From Elysia chlorotica (taxonomy: Eukaryota > Mollusca > Gastropoda > Plakobranchidae): 64,000 nt of DNA. Numbering within the stretch: position 1 is the first letter of the stretch; the number at the start of each line of letters is the position of its first letter. The stretch covers positions 1 through 64,000 of the forward strand of contig RQTK01000985.1 of assembly GCA_003991915.1 (NCBI GenBank), given 5' to 3'. The notes beneath the pieces are model-generated. The model was not told where the DNA came from. It saw only the letters and a list, made by a program, of their open reading frames with translations, and did no database searches. The translations under genes were made by a program, and so were the position numbers. Below are positions 12,591 to 26,516 of this stretch, piece by piece.

Positions 12591-13870
12591 GTCGTTGCGT
12601 TCCATTATTCAACATTCATTGTACATACACTCAGCCAACCAGTTAAGAAAAAACACATCGTTGAGAAGCCACAAACTTCCGACCAAAAGCCGTCCACCCT
12701 TGAGCCTTTTCACTCCAGTACACCTTCCTCTCCTCCTTCTACGGTATTAGGCCTACAGCTCAAATCACATATTTCTATTAATAGCAACATGTGGCTCAAA
12801 TACAACTTATTGAATTATAAGCGGGTTTGGTTACTACCAGGTTTGGTTCACTGGCGCTTAGATTTTTTTTTTGTAATTGATTTTTATTTCTACTTTTTTA
12901 CTATCTACTTATCGTATTACATCGTTAGGTTTTGGAGGCATATAATTTCAACAAGGTTGTCTAGTATTAATAAGATTCCCTATTCCAATTATTACTACTT
13001 ATTGTCGGATCCCCAAAACAAGACACCGCACCCCCTCACATGTTTGAATAATTAAAACAATTAACTAGCCAAAGACAGTATAATAATCATCACTATCAAT
13101 TTTATCACCATCATCATGTTGGCTCAAATCCATATTGCCGGACGTAGCCCCTCGCACAATCCGTCTGAAAAGTCATATGTCTTGGGATGCCCTTCATCAT
13201 CTCTCCATTTTGAGAGAGAAGGCGGATGATCTCTCCACTCTCCCCGCTGTCTGTCTGTCTGTCTGTCTGTCTGCCTGTCCGTCTCTCTCTTCGGTTAACG
13301 TCTCATAGATCACCATGGGGGATACAGTCCTTCCTGCATCGGTATAGGCCTACCTTATTTGTAGTCAGTCACCGATGTCATACAGCCATCCTATTACCAG
13401 TATGCCCTCTATTCTTCTTATTCATGATTTTGCACCCAGAATATGTTTTGAACAAATCGTGTCTCTTTCAGTGCCCTCTTTAGAAGAATATTCTTTGATT
13501 TTTATTTAAGAGCCAGTTTGGTTTAATTTTTGGCTCTTTTAGTATGTCATCATAAGTAGGCTGTTGAAAATTAATGTGTACTGTGACAAAAGCACATCGA
13601 ATTTTGCGATTTGTGTCTATTTACTATATCTCCTGCCGATTACAAATAAATGAAATGCACATGTAAGCAAATGTAATGAACACGTAAACCACTACTACAA
13701 TGAGGACTACCTGACCTACCCCCTCTGCAAGGTAACCCGATAACATTACACCGCTGAAAATGTTTTAAAGGTAGCTTTTCAAAAGGTCACACCGCTAGCA
13801 GTCCTGTTTGTTTTGGTGTTTCTACTTTCACTTGCTATCGTCATTTTTTACTGAATTATCAGTGCCGAGG

Positions 13871-16800
13871 ATGGGTGATGTGTCCGTGAAGGAGAAGGCA
13901 GAACTTGATGTTTTGGTTAGTTTGATTAAAACTAGAACAGAGGAGATGATTGAGCTAAGACAATAATGTTATAACTTTTATTCTAGATCCACTAGATCTA
14001 GATCTAAACTAAACTTGAACTCATTACCGATGTAAATTAGGCTTAGATTAGATTAGAGTTAGACTTAGACTAGGCCTTTGTCACCAGACACCTTTGTTAA
14101 GTGTTCTAACTACCCTAAATACATCTAGATATAGCTAGATTATAACTCTAGGGGTTGTGAGTATAATGTTATAATAAGCTTATGACTGGTCTTAACCCAT
14201 GTGGCGCATTGAAGGCCGCCCGATGGCCAGTCTGGGCCTGGCACGGGTGACTGGGTGTTGAAAAATGGGGTGTGGTAGTACTGTTCACCTGGTTTACTGA
14301 TGCTCTGAGTGTTGCTCTGTTATCACCAATATTTTTGTTCATTATTTCTAGTTATAAGTTCATAAAACTAGATCTATATATTTGTGCTGAGAAGTTGGTT
14401 CATTTCACTACCTTGTTTAAATGCTAATCGTGTGGGAGGAATAAAGGAGAAGCCAGTTATTACTTTCTTTCCTGCAGGTGATCACAATTAAACTTATTTA
14501 ATTTTAAATAGCTGTGGGTGTGGTATGTTTCAGTTCAAATCCTTTTTTACATGGAACAACATTCCTCCTCTGTGTCTCTTGACTGAAAGGGTTATGCCTT
14601 TAGAACCCTTGTAGCCCCAATTGAAATATCAGCTGAGGATTGAACCTTTGGCCTCCTAATTGTCAATCCAGAGCACTAATGCTAGAGATATCTGGTGCCT
14701 TATATTGCTAAAAATGCAATCTTCAAATTAATGTTATGTCCCATCTAGGTTTCCGACAGAGACGGGCGGAAAAAAGGTGTGGGTTTAAAAAGAACGGTGA
14801 CACCAAAGATTAAAACCTTGGACCTCCTTCTCCTCAGGCCCAAGCACTGGAGACTGTACTATCTTTACGCCCCTACTTATCCAACACTAATAATGTTTAA
14901 ATTTGACAAGACCTACATCCCACGAATTTCTAGAAAAATATCAGACCAGAGTTTTAGACACCTGCCGAATATGGCACCGTCTGCTGGAGAACGCAGGCCA
15001 ACCAAAGATTATCAAGTGAAGCACTGGCAGTTACAGCATGTGTCGGTCTACTATCCAAATAAACTCAGTACACTGTAAAAGTGAGCCAATTGCAATTACT
15101 GTATTATCAGATAGACCGTGGGTCAAGTAAAGAAATGATTCTCATTTAGTTTCCAGAAAGGCGTGGAAAACATCTACTCAAAGACACATTCTAATTTCTT
15201 TAAAATAATTTAATGTGTAATGCTCTCCATTTGTCCTCACATTGTTTTATACTTTTAAACTTGCAGCAAAAAGAGCTGGCGTGGCTCCTAAAGAATGAAG
15301 TTCATCCTGTTCTTAACGGTGTGAGAGAGACTTTGCAGGTGAGAAAATGCAGCTAAGAAATTTTGTTATTAACTTTCTGGGTTAAATAAAAACCATGTGA
15401 TATTTACTTGAAAATTATTTTAGGATTTGACATAAGTAAATGAAAATAAAATGTAAATTTTAAAGAGTTGTGGGTGTCTTAAAATTCTGTTGATTATCTA
15501 TGTTAATAATTTTTTGCATGTCTCTTATCTGGCTGAAAAGGTGAATAAATGTCAGGATCAGGCAATATAAAGTAATTGTTTGGAAACCAACCTTTTATTG
15601 AGGGTTGTGTATTAGGAACAGGACTTAATAAATCTGAACTGTAAAGTGAATCTCATACTTTGAGCAAATCCCATGTATATAGATGATGCAAAAAATATTA
15701 AGGAAAAAAAAACCTAGACAGTAACCACACTTTTTGGTGCCATGATGTCTTTGTTTTACTCTTTTGGCGATTGGTTTTGAAGATTCACAAATACTACATT
15801 TTGATCAAGGAGTTAACATAGAAGCTTCTAGATCATTGCTTGTACAAAAATTCCCCATCAAGCATGCCTCTCTTTTCAACATTGCTCATATTATTTCAAC
15901 ATCAGGCTAAGAAGTAAAACAAACTTTCCTATTGGCACCCAGAAACTATTTCATCATATTTCATTGAATCTGTAGAACTATTAAACATGCTAAGATTTCA
16001 AAGAACTGTTTCAGTTACAACAGTTTACCAGGGCGCTTGTCTTAGCTTCACTGAGATGATTATAAATCTGCCAATCAAAGCAAAAGTAAGGGAGTTGTAA
16101 ATGATCCTTGGTTTGTGCACAGAAATACATTCATTTTATTTCAATAAAAGTTATAATAGGTTTGCTCTGCACGATTTTTTCTTCCTTTTTTGAAAATCAA
16201 TACCATGAATCAAGTGTTACCAACACCAAGATCTTTTTTTAAAAGTCAAGTCTGATTCTAAAATGATGGTCTCAAGGACCAATCAACCAAGTACATGTAC
16301 ATGTGTTAAAATGGATTGGATATGGATTATTATCATCTGTTCCTGACTGTTATCCGCTGCTGACCATGTAACATCTTCTGTTTCCTTGTATTCCCAGGAG
16401 TGTTATGACTGCCTGCCGTTTCACGGAGCAGCTGGTGAGCAAGCTTAGTCTGAAAGTCGTTTTTAAAGTACACATTGATTGAATTGCAAGTGCTTAAAGA
16501 ATCCTGTTTTATGTATTAAAAACATATCATTTCTCCAGAGATGACGTGTCCAATTTAAATAATACAAAATACACTAAAGTAAACCCTGCACGCCTTTCAA
16601 AGAGATTTATCTAAAATGTATAATTATTAAGGATTTTTCCGGAATATTATGCCAATGCTTTTTAAATCATATAAACCAAACCATTTCTTTGACCCCTTCT
16701 GTTCTATCAATCATTAACTGTCCAACTTTTGCTGTTCTATCAATCATTAACTGTCCAACTTTTGCTGTTCTATCAATCATTAACTGTCCAACACTTGCTG

Positions 16801-19800
16801 TTCTATCAATCATTAACTGTCCAACTCTTGCTGTTCTATCAATCATTAACTGTCCAACACTTGCTGTTCTATCAATCATTAACTGTCCAACTTTTGCTGT
16901 TCTATCAATCATTAACTTCCACTTTGTGGTGTTCCATCAACCATTATCTGTCTGACATTTTCGGTTCTATCAATCATTAACTGTCCAACATTTGCTGTTC
17001 TATCAATCATTAACTGTCCAACTTTTGCTGTTCTATCAATCATTAACTGTCCGACACCTGCTGTTCTATCAATCTTTAACTGTCAAGCACTTTCTGTTTA
17101 CAGAGAAGGTTGCGGAGCAGGATACACAGCCACAAAGGATTCTCCTGACTTGCCCAAAGTGAGTACTGGCTCTGGTCAGGAAACGTTGACGTATTCTCTG
17201 TGATTATAAACAACTTTTCTCTTCTCAGACGTATGTCAAAAGTCCTATGATACATAATTATAAATAAAACAGGTATGTTATTATTCGTTATCTTTTTTTT
17301 TGCATTTGGTTATTGTTTGTCTGGTTATCTGTAAAATTATACATACACATAGCGTATAATGATACAAAAGAAAGAGTTTGCCGGCCCTATTCTAAAGTAT
17401 TACAGTGTATATATGATTTCTTTTCAAAGGAAGAGGCAGATCCTCAAGTTTCGATAAAAAGAATTATTTTATAACTAGTATGTTTACATTATTATGGCTT
17501 CAATATTGCACCTTTTGAGGTGACCATGCTAGAACTGTCTTTATGCCTTAACATATGACGGTTTGTTTCGTTGCAGTGCTTCCAGTATCAACTTCAAAAG
17601 TGTGGTCACACTCACTGGGGACTGTGTGGAAGAAGCTGTAAGTTAGTTCAAGGCCTGTTTGCTTTTCTTATTTTTGTAAAGACTAGTCGAGAGCCCACAA
17701 TGCCCCCCAATACTTCTGTTGTTTTTTCTCTCGCATTTATCCTTTTCCCATCACACTGCACATTTGTTGCGCACATTGATACAAGCTTGTGCTAGCATAT
17801 CTGTACACCTTCCATTTTGAAATAATAAAAATCAAAGCTTTTACCTTTTATACATTTTTGAAAATTACTCAAAATAGTGTGCACACAAGAAATAGGCATT
17901 AAATCATGTGATGTGAAAATTTTATTGCTGATGTGTTTAAAAATTATTAGAATATTAACTTTTACCAAAGTTATATTTCCGCTCTCTTTTTTCTTTCTTT
18001 TACCGTATAATTATGTTATCTCCTTGTTATAAGTTTTCTCTTTTTTTTTTTTTTTGCTGGTGTCTCAACCTTTAGCTTTCTTTTTTATTTTATTTTTTCT
18101 GTAATCTAGTTCCCGCTGTTTTATTGTTTTTTCCTTAGGACTTGCAATTTAAGCACAAGCAAGGGAAGGAGCATCACCTGTTCAGGACGAAGGTTAAACA
18201 AGGCTGTGTCTGGAGGTTACCACAAGTAAGGCCTGGCTTTGTTATTTTTTTTAGTTGTTTTTAAGTTAAGACTGGAGCCTTTTGAAATCTCATTCTGTTT
18301 GGGATGTAGCTTTATTGGTATAGAAGAATGTTTCCAAACCAGCTAACCAAACCAAACCAACTCTTCACAGATTTGGAGACATTTGTATGTACAAGGACAT
18401 AGACGTGAACAGCTTAACAAGAAGTTTCTCTCCAATGTGATTGTGTATGGATGAAAAATATTTCCAAAATTAAACAATTAAATTCAGCTCAGTGTAATCT
18501 GCAGCCCTTAGACATGTTATTTGGATTCTGTTCTGATCTTTGTAGCCTATAATAAGCTGTACTCTGCCTTTTTTTGCCTATTTGTGTTTATCGTAAGTCC
18601 GCAGTTTTGATTTTCAATTTGTCCAGATCCGTGATGCTGGAAACCATCTGTGCAGTGCCTTAGAAATCGCCTCAAAAAATGATCCCACTTATGAATACAA
18701 GAGTGTCAAAGAAGTTTTTCTGGTGAGAACATTTTTTTCTGTAGAAACCACCACATTAATTTAATTTTAAAGTAAAATAACCTTTTGTTTGTTATTTGGA
18801 TGAAAGATCATCTATTAATTTTTAAATATAGTGTTTGTTGTTTTTTTGTTGTTTTACAGTAAAGTTTGATTATTTTTATTATGGAGAAACTAATCCATCC
18901 AGAACGCCTTCTATGGTTAATTTTTGGTCTTGCTTCGTTTAGACCAGTCGCCATTTACCTGCACTTGTAAGGGACAGGCACTGAATTGTCAATTTTGATA
19001 GATACATGAAATAAAAAAAAAAATTTCTAGTTATACTGATCAGATGACATTAATAATATTTCGTTTAAATTTCTTTGCTCATTTTTTATGGACCCAACTG
19101 ATGTGAGACCAGAGCTAGTTTTCCGATTTGGCAATGTTAAAAACTTTTGCGGTGTTTATACTAATTGGCACTGTTTCCTTGCGTATATGAACTTGAATTT
19201 ATTCTCTTCATGCCCCCTTCTCACAGCTATTAGATGAACTGATGGACAGTCTCCTGAAGTCTCGTCAATGTCTGTCTCTACCAAAAAGAAAATCCATTCA
19301 AGATCTTTTGGACAGTCAGCAATTGGTAAATTGTTGACTTGGTTATACAGCGGTCCCTATTTAAGAAATCATAGCTTAAGAACCCACTCTTTCTTTGGAC
19401 CCGCCATCCCTGTGAGACATATTTTTTTCTGTTTGTTTTACCAATCTTGGCATCGCATTCAGCCTAAGGACCTGTTGTAAGAGAGCCAATAAGATTTCAA
19501 CAAGAGTTCAAAGAAAAGAAAGTGTTCTCCATCCCTTAAATTATTTGTCCTCACCCAGAGTAGTGACTGTTTATATTGTTATCTAAAATGGTCAAAACTG
19601 TTTTGAAATCTGTATGTTGGGGGGCAAGAGCAACAATGATGTTGTAATACAGCTCAATATTGTCCAACTGACTCATACATTTGTGCTTTGGAAACGAAGA
19701 TTAATTTTTTTTAATTTCTTAAAGTTACTAGGATACCATTTTGGAAAACTATGATTGTGCAAAAACCATTTTAATTATTTGTGGTTGATTTGTATTTTTC

Positions 19801-21783
19801 CCAGTTATCATTCAAGCCTCCTCTGCCAAACGACGTTGCCATCTCGTTCTACATCCACACGTCCAAGCTCGTGCTGGCGCTCTATTTCCTGCACACGAAC
19901 AGCCAACACCAGCGTGTTGAGATCACGCATCGAGTTCAGGTCAGCTGGCGTAGGAGTTTGTCGTTGTAATGGTTATTCATAGTAGAAATATAGTCTTTGT
20001 CTCTCCTTATTCAGGGGAAACTGCCAAATCGATGACGACAAAATTTTTCTCTCTTTTCATCAGAAGCATAAGCAAACAAACTCACAATTTGTTAGTGGCA
20101 GAAAATGTGTAAACTTATTCAAATCTTTTAAATTTATTTCTTTTTTGGCTCAGTTCAGCATCATTTATCTTTAGAACTATTATATCTAAGAAGAGTGTTC
20201 TTTTTCCAAAAATTAAGTTCAGTTGTTTAATTTTGAATGATAATAAACACATGAGTAAAAACTAGTCAGGTAAAATTTGTATCAGTTAGTTGATGAATAG
20301 TACAATTTCTTGTGTCCCCTATTGACACAAAGGAGTCACATGTAAGCGGCGAAATAGACATTTTATTTGAAAGATAAAAAAGCTGAAGTTTTCAAATGTA
20401 AAAAGAAATAAACTATCTTTAGTGGTTCAAAAGATATGAATTAAAAAGAAAAACAGCCCACAAATAGTGCGATATCTTGAGCATTGCTTGCAAAATACTG
20501 TGACTCCGTTGGGTTATGATAAGACACTGGTCCTTGGCCTAGCTTAACTGACATGCAGCCCTTAAAGCACCGTGCATTTTGTGTTTCTATTAAAACCTGT
20601 GTATTTGAAATGGCCAAAAGATGTATGGATTTTTTCTAAGAAAGTTTTTCTCTTCTATCTCATTGACCAAAGTAGAAGTTTTGTGTCATGAACATGTCTG
20701 TGGCTTGTCTGTTGCAGGTTGAGGCCATGGTGAAGTGGCTGAACGAAGCCATCATTTTCTTCACCTTGTCATTACAGCAGTGCCAGCAACTCAAGGATAA
20801 GGTTAGTGATAAAAAACGCCATGGAAAGCAATGAATAGGAATTAAAAATGTGGCATAACTTGTAAAGTAATGAGTGGGAATTAGAAATGTGGCATAACTT
20901 GTAAAGCAATGAATAGGAATTAAAAATGTGACATAACTTGTAAAGTAATTAGTGGGAATTAGAAATGTGGCATAACTTGGAAATCAATAAATGGGAATCA
21001 TAAACAATTCAATTTCACTTTAATATGTTTAAAAACAATTTCTCTATTACATTAAAAAAAAAAAAAATTCAAATTTACTTTAATATGTATCAAAAACAAG
21101 CGTGTAAAGGCTACAATCAAAGTGTTATGTATTTGATTATTTAGAAATGTGATAACAAAAGAATACATGAAGAAATATTTTTAAAATCTCAATTTAAAAA
21201 CTTCAATCAAATGCGATGAAAACTTTTATCCAGTGGTTTTGAAACATTCTGGATATAAAACTACACTTCCCTGTATATATAACCCCTATAACTAAGCTAA
21301 AAATGACTGTTCTAAGAATATAGACAATATAGTGCAGACATTGGACGTTAAGCACCAAAACAAAACAAAACTGATGAAATTTCAACTGAAATTGTATCTA
21401 GAGCTATGCAGAGAGACAATAACATTCTGGGCTTTCTGTTAGCAAGTGTAAAAACATTCTCTTTGTGTCTCTCAAACTTTGCATGAAGCAAATCAAATGG
21501 GGGATCTTATTCATGAGATTATAGCTACAATGACAGTTAATGTATATTATATAAAATGATATATATTTGGGGTGCTTTGTTTTACCTATAAAATAAACAA
21601 GCTTATTGTCGTTACCATCAGGGCTATCCCGAAAAGATCTGCATTTCTTTGTTATTGCAGATGTCCTTTTGTCTGTTTGAAAATACTTTCCTTGCCGTTG
21701 TTTGATTTGTAAGTTCATAATATTTTTCTTCTCTGTCTCTATTTCAGTTAATGGCTGTGTCAAAGATACTTGAAAATCCATGA
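13871..21783 (+). CDS. ROGDI: Protein rogdi homolog, complete, 11 exons
   Basis: ROGDI is a leucine-zipper-like, mainly helical protein linked to the RAVE/V-ATPase assembly machinery (a counterpart of yeast Rav2); in people its loss causes Kohlschutter-Tonz syndrome. Exons: 13871-13915, 15267-15338, 16398-16434, 17104-17158, 17577-17637, 18139-18225, 18627-18722, 19227-19325, 19805-19939, 20718-20801, 21748-21783. Phases agree and give 268 aa; human is 287. Landmarks are [16 protein letters not shown] near the N-terminus, [33 protein letters not shown], and [22 protein letters not shown] near the C-terminus, all matching the human order. The ATG at 13871 gives [15 protein letters not shown], like the human start. 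The C-terminal exon ([11 protein letters not shown]) differs from the human SVFSSYW-type tail, so another last exon is possible. Confidence 0.94.
14585..14705 (-). mobile_element. Possible tRNA-derived SINE fragment in ROGDI intron 1
   Basis: Read on the minus strand there is an A-box-like TCTCTAGCATTAGTGCTCTGG and, about 35 bases on, a B-box-like AGGTTCAATCC. The shared SINE core motif is not evident after it, so this may be an old fragment or another family. A similar but weaker tRNA-like stretch follows at about 14790-14860. Confidence 0.45.
16698..17096. repeat. 33-bp minisatellite, about 12 copies, in ROGDI intron 3
   Basis: The unit begins CTGTTCTATCAATCATTAAC and continues with TGTCCAACTTTTG. 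It repeats with small changes from just after 16698 to the 3' splice site of ROGDI exon 4 (17104). Because 33 is a multiple of three, all copies stay in frame, which produces long spurious open frames on both strands. The middle copies near 16910-16965 are more diverged. Confidence 0.95.
20812..20992. repeat. 39-bp tandem repeat, about 4.5 copies, in ROGDI intron 10
   Basis: The unit reads GTAAAGTAATGAGTGGGAAT followed by TAGAAATGTGGCATAACTT. It starts about 10 bases after the exon 10 donor at 20802. Copies alternate between two variants (ATGAATAGGAATTAAAAA and ATGAGTGGGAATTAGAAA), so the array may have grown as a 78-bp dimer. Confidence 0.9.
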
Positions 21784-23327
21784 AATCTTGCAGCCTGCTT
21801 TGTCGACTGCCATAAGTTTTTAATTTCATTTCGTTTTTAAAATGTACATATGTTTTTGGATTGTAATGTGAATGTTTGCACCGTAGTTGCGGTTAGCACA
21901 ACTCCAGTATGGCTGCAGGTGCAAGCAGCTGGGCACAGACCATGGGCTTTCTTATTGTTCTCTCACATGCTTTATTGCCAGGATGAAAAAAGAAGAAATT
22001 GTAAATCTTGTGGTAGTCATGTGAATATAAAGGTATGAATATATGTGAATGTAGGCAAAAGTTCATTTGAAGATTAGTTGTGGAAGCCAAACTGATGATT
22101 GTGCCAAAAAAATAAAACAAATTGAAATGTGCCAATTTTTGTTTAAATTGTGTAATATGCGGGAATACTTATGTTGCTGCAACTTGTCCAATAGTGAACG
22201 GTCACAATTGTTTTTAAATACATGATTACGTTTCCATGCAAGTTGGAGTATATGGTGCTGAAATTGTCTCATTTATTTCAAACTAGGACAGATTTTTTTC
22301 TTACACCGAGTTAGTTGAGGTATAATTGGTTGTTAGAAACAAAAATTAACAAAACTTTGGAATTGTTTATTTATCAGAGAGGAAAAAACCACAGGCCCCC
22401 ACATAGCATGATGTGATACTGTGCAGGAATGTCTGTGCTATAAGCAGAATCCTTTTTTTTTTTTTGCTTACTTGGATATGAAATTAATAACAAGTGTAAA
22501 AATTTTACTTGCAAATGAATTTAGAAATCATTGCATAGAATTTGAAAGATAAAGATGTCCATTTTTTTGTCTAACATTTGTTTGCATTTTAGCACAGAAA
22601 TTGGACTTTGCGCAAAATTTTTAATTAGCCATCTGTACTATGTAATATCTTACTTTAGTTCATTTAAAACATTTTGGACATGCACAATTATGGCTCTTCA
22701 TATTATCATTGATATTTATATTGTTAATAGGCATTTTGCTAATTTTGAATATTTTTTGTTGTATGATGATGTATTACCTTTTATAGGCACAAGATTCTTG
22801 CTCTAAGTTCTAATTTATCTGGAGCATAACCAGTGATGGTTTTATGCCCATGTTCTTTTGCAACATGTTTGTGACATGCTGTCTCGAAACTGACACTTTG
22901 TAACAGTCGCAAAAGTTGAGCATGTGGCAGAATATCTTTCTTTCAGTTCACCATAAACTTTAATTTCATCATTCAGTTAAACAATTTTTTTTATTGGTTA
23001 TAAAGAATGTAATATTTTTCTATTATATCAAAAATCAATTTATTTATGTGCGTTTTTGTTTTGTTTTTCTTAAAAAAGAATCATAATGTATTTTTCGTAG
23101 ACATATCATTATCAAAGTCAAACGATCATTATGAGACTCCAATCCTTTGTGCTAAGTGCTATGAATTTCTCTGTAGAATGGGACAGTGCTGTGAAATTTT
23201 CAAATCGGTATCTTTAAACTTTAATGACTGAGCTGGACAGTCTTATTGAATAGCTTTTATCACTTTTGGGGTAAAGGCAATTTAATGTATTGTTGGAACT
23301 GTTTCATGCCATACTCTCCCGCTTATG

Positions 23328-23328
<1 letters not shown>

Positions 23329-23406
<78 letters not shown>
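23329..23406. repeat. (CT)n microsatellite
   Basis: A nearly pure CT dinucleotide run of about 38 copies. It creates a poly Leu/Ser open frame that is not a gene. Confidence 0.98.
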
Positions 23407-23412
<6 letters not shown>

Positions 23413-24689
23413 TTATATGCTTTTTCATCCTTTTTATCATTTGCTGAGCCTTATTGAATAAACAAAGTAATGTGAACTTTTTTTTTCAATTATTGAACAT
23501 TTAAATGTGTTTTTTTTCTTAAACTTAAAAAAAAAAGAGTCTTTGTACAAACAAGCTATATATGTGAAAAATGCGGACCAAATTTGATCTGTTCATGCAA
23601 ATAGAAAAGTTAAACATCTGAGATAGCATGATTAAAATTACTTGTCAAATTTCCTATCTTCTCTATTTAACCTTCTACTCTAAAAATATACTTCCATAAC
23701 ATTAGTGATCATTTTTGACGAATATGTCTTAGCCTTAGGCCTCTCAAGACTGGTGACATGAGAGAGCCTGAGAGGTCTCTTGAAATTCTGTGAAATTCCG
23801 TTGAAAAGACTTGATCTCTATCAAGACAGCTGTGGAACTGTGGAGAGTGCTTTCTGAAATGGAAACGGAATTTCCGCTTGTTTCAGCATGGTGGTACTGA
23901 TTGAAACTTCACCAAATACTGTCAGTAGGAATGATAAGCTCTAAATTCTAATTTCACATTCATTTATCAGACTATCACATAGAGTGATAGAGTGTGTGCT
24001 TAGTAACCAAACCTAGCTCATGTATTGTTAGGTCAGTCAAGCATAGTCACTAGAAATGACAGAATTCACAGCCATAGGTATAGCTTATATTAAAGAAGAT
24101 TCCATTGCTTTTTGAATGTGCCTTTCTGTGATCAAATAATTATTCCTCTTTGGCTGAAGTGACTCTGAAGTATATTTACCCCTTCTGTCCATTACGATAT
24201 TTTAAACTTATGTTAATTTTCAGATATCTCTTCTTACACCCCGAGATCACTATTATATATATGTATATAGAGGGCTTAATTCAGGAAGTATAAATTCATT
24301 CTATTGATTCTTTTATCGGTGTTATTCCTCTTGAACTCTAGCAAATATTTTATGTAGCAGGAAACTCTAAAATTAGTGCTATTTAGGAGATGTGGGCAAT
24401 TTTCTAGGTAAAAAATTGTCGATTGTAACTGTAAGTTGTGTTTAGTTAAAAATAAATACTATAATTATTGCTATTACACTGTGTTGTTCAAATTTTTTGT
24501 TTTAAGATGACACTTGCCCGGTGAAATCTAATTTTTGTGTGTGTCTCTCGATAATTATTGATAAGCAGATATTAGATCAGATGCTTGCTAAATGTCAGTT
24601 ATCAAACATGAGTCATACAGCCTTATTTTCTACAAAGTACATGTACATTTTTCCATAGCACTGAAGCCTGCCGCTAATTTTTGTTTTGG

Positions 24690-24880
24690 AGGGGCCAGGT
24701 AGATAAGTAGGTAGATTGCACAGCTTTTAATGAGTCTCAGGTTCGAATTCTGATCACGCCACACGAAAGCCTTCTAGTTCTAGTTGGTTGGTGTCAGTAC
24801 ATGTGTATAATGTGACTAGTCGTGTGTCATTGTACATGTATCTCCACTCTGTTTCTGTGTAGCAGCTCATAAAGATGTCA
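24690..24880 (+). mobile_element. tRNA-derived SINE
   Basis: The head on the plus strand has A-box-like CCAGGTAGATAAGTAGG and B-box GGTTCGAATTC at about 24730-24740. It is followed by GTTGGTTGGTGTCAGTACA and later TCTGTTTCTGTGTAGCAGC, which matches the 3' domain of the headless copy at 61.4 kb. This is one of the more complete copies in the window. Confidence 0.75.
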
Positions 24881-26115
24881 GACTTGAAATCCAAACCACA
24901 AGATTGCTTAGTTGCTGAAAATGGACACGAATAATCCAATGAACAGCTTTTATGTATTCCCTTTCAAACTTTTTATCTTCTGCTACTGCTCTGACATATA
25001 TATACTTAATTGACTTGTGACAAAATCTACTGAAGAGTTTTACTTGGCTAGAATGCCTTTGTCACTACATGTAGGCTTATCAATGTTATTTGAAAAATAA
25101 TGTCTAAAAAGAGTAAAATTTAAAAGAACTAAAGCATTCAATTAATTATTATTATAGGCAGATATTATATCGTCAATGTGCTATAATTTTGGCATAAGTC
25201 AATTTTTCTACTTTTGAGATAATAAAATCTGTTTTATTTTCTTAATTTTGCCTTATATTGGACATAGGTTTTTAATAGGATAAAGCAAAAACCTATAAGT
25301 TAAAATTGAAGCTCATTTTTAATCTGAAAGTTCAGTTAGATGGATCTCATTTTCACTGTTACAACGATATATCACTTGCATTTTGGCACAAGTCTCACTA
25401 ATTGTCTTGATTGTAGCCCTGTGACGATATGTGCTTTATTAAAGACCGTAACAATTTAGTCCTTGAAATACTCTCATTTGCTTTTAAACTGCTGCATGTT
25501 ATTGGATGTTATTTATTAATCTGTCAATATTCTAAAATTATGTTCGCGTGTTTGTAATTGAAGAGCGAAATATCACACCTGAAGTAGGTTCTGGTTTTCC
25601 TGGCTTAAGTTGCCTATAAAATGCCTTTGCGAAAAAGAAAAAAAAGTTGCTTATGTGTTGGAAATGCTCTTTTTCATTTTTTTTTGTTTAAAAGTAATTT
25701 TTTTAAATGTATTCCATGAAGACAATTAATATAATACATTTTATGTGAATATGTCATCACTATTTTTTCAACAAAATAATGTAATCTGTCTGAAGAAAAT
25801 CTGATTTGTGTTTTTCAGAAGTTGTTAAGCAATTCATGAAGTCTCATGGGTCATCTGAGGAAACAAATGTGTAATTTGGGGATAATGTATTCCGTAGCAA
25901 ATGTCCATTTTGAATCATTCCAACATCATTCCAATAAACTTTAGAAAGTTTTGCCTCTAAATTTTTCCATCAGAGATTTTATATGTAAAATTGTTAATAG
26001 GTTGGAGACAGATAAAGGTTTAAAAAAAATGTTTAAACGTAACGAAACAAAGCTTTTAGAGCTGATTTGTCAATCAATGCCTTCCTAAACTATATCATGT
26101 ACTGCACTGATGTTC

Positions 26116-26212
26116 ACAAAGGCAGAAACAGTGTTTATGATCAGATTAACACAGACAGAAACGGTGTTTATGCTCGGATTTACACAGACAGAAACGGTGT
26201 TTATGCTCAGAC
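26116..26212. repeat. 33-bp tandem repeat, 3 copies
   Basis: The unit ACAGACAGAAACGGTGTTTA plus TGCTCGGATTTAC is repeated about three times with minor changes. The in-frame open frame across it is a by-product of the unit length. Confidence 0.85.
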
Positions 26213-26516
26213 CAAACAACAATCTTTTACTATGCATAAAAAGTTAATATGTCTTGCTTCACGTTGACTGATGAAAAAAGACAAAACCAAACATTTTCTT
26301 GGCCACCTAAGGTTTAGATAAGAAAAAATCTTAGTGAATGAATATTAACTAATACTATATGTATTGCATAGTTATTACTAGTATTTATTTGTTTTATATT
26401 TCTGTTTATGTTCCAAAACAGGTTAATTAAAATGTAAGATAGTCATAATTGAAAAGCAAAAGCCAAAAGAAAAAAGATTGATTATGATCTGTCTAAAGGA
26501 TTAGACCCATGAATAA

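Larger units (their letters stand above)
9072..13870. other. Intergenic region between MKS1 and ROGDI
   Basis: Includes the MKS1 3' UTR, of unknown length. The first clear AATAAA I see lies near 10889, just beyond a SINE, so it may belong to the repeat. The rest holds the hairpin, the SINEs and the duplicated (CT)n unit listed separately, then 12.6-13.87 kb of low-coding sequence with a short (TGTC)n tract near 13249-13275. I recognised no gene. Confidence 0.6.

Noticed and set aside
14779-15078. 99-aa open frame in ROGDI intron 1
   Set aside because: No similarity recognised; part overlaps a tRNA-like repeat and it has no splice or start context.
16667-16980. Three long repetitive open frames, one minus and two plus
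   Set aside because: The 33-bp repeat unit keeps every frame open. The region is an intron of ROGDI between two well-supported exons.
16698-17096. CRISPR-like array because of regular repeats
   Set aside because: Eukaryotic intron; units are contiguous without unique spacers.
26067-26267. 66-aa repeat protein (RNGVYA units)
   Set aside because: Product of a 33-bp tandem repeat; no splice or start support.
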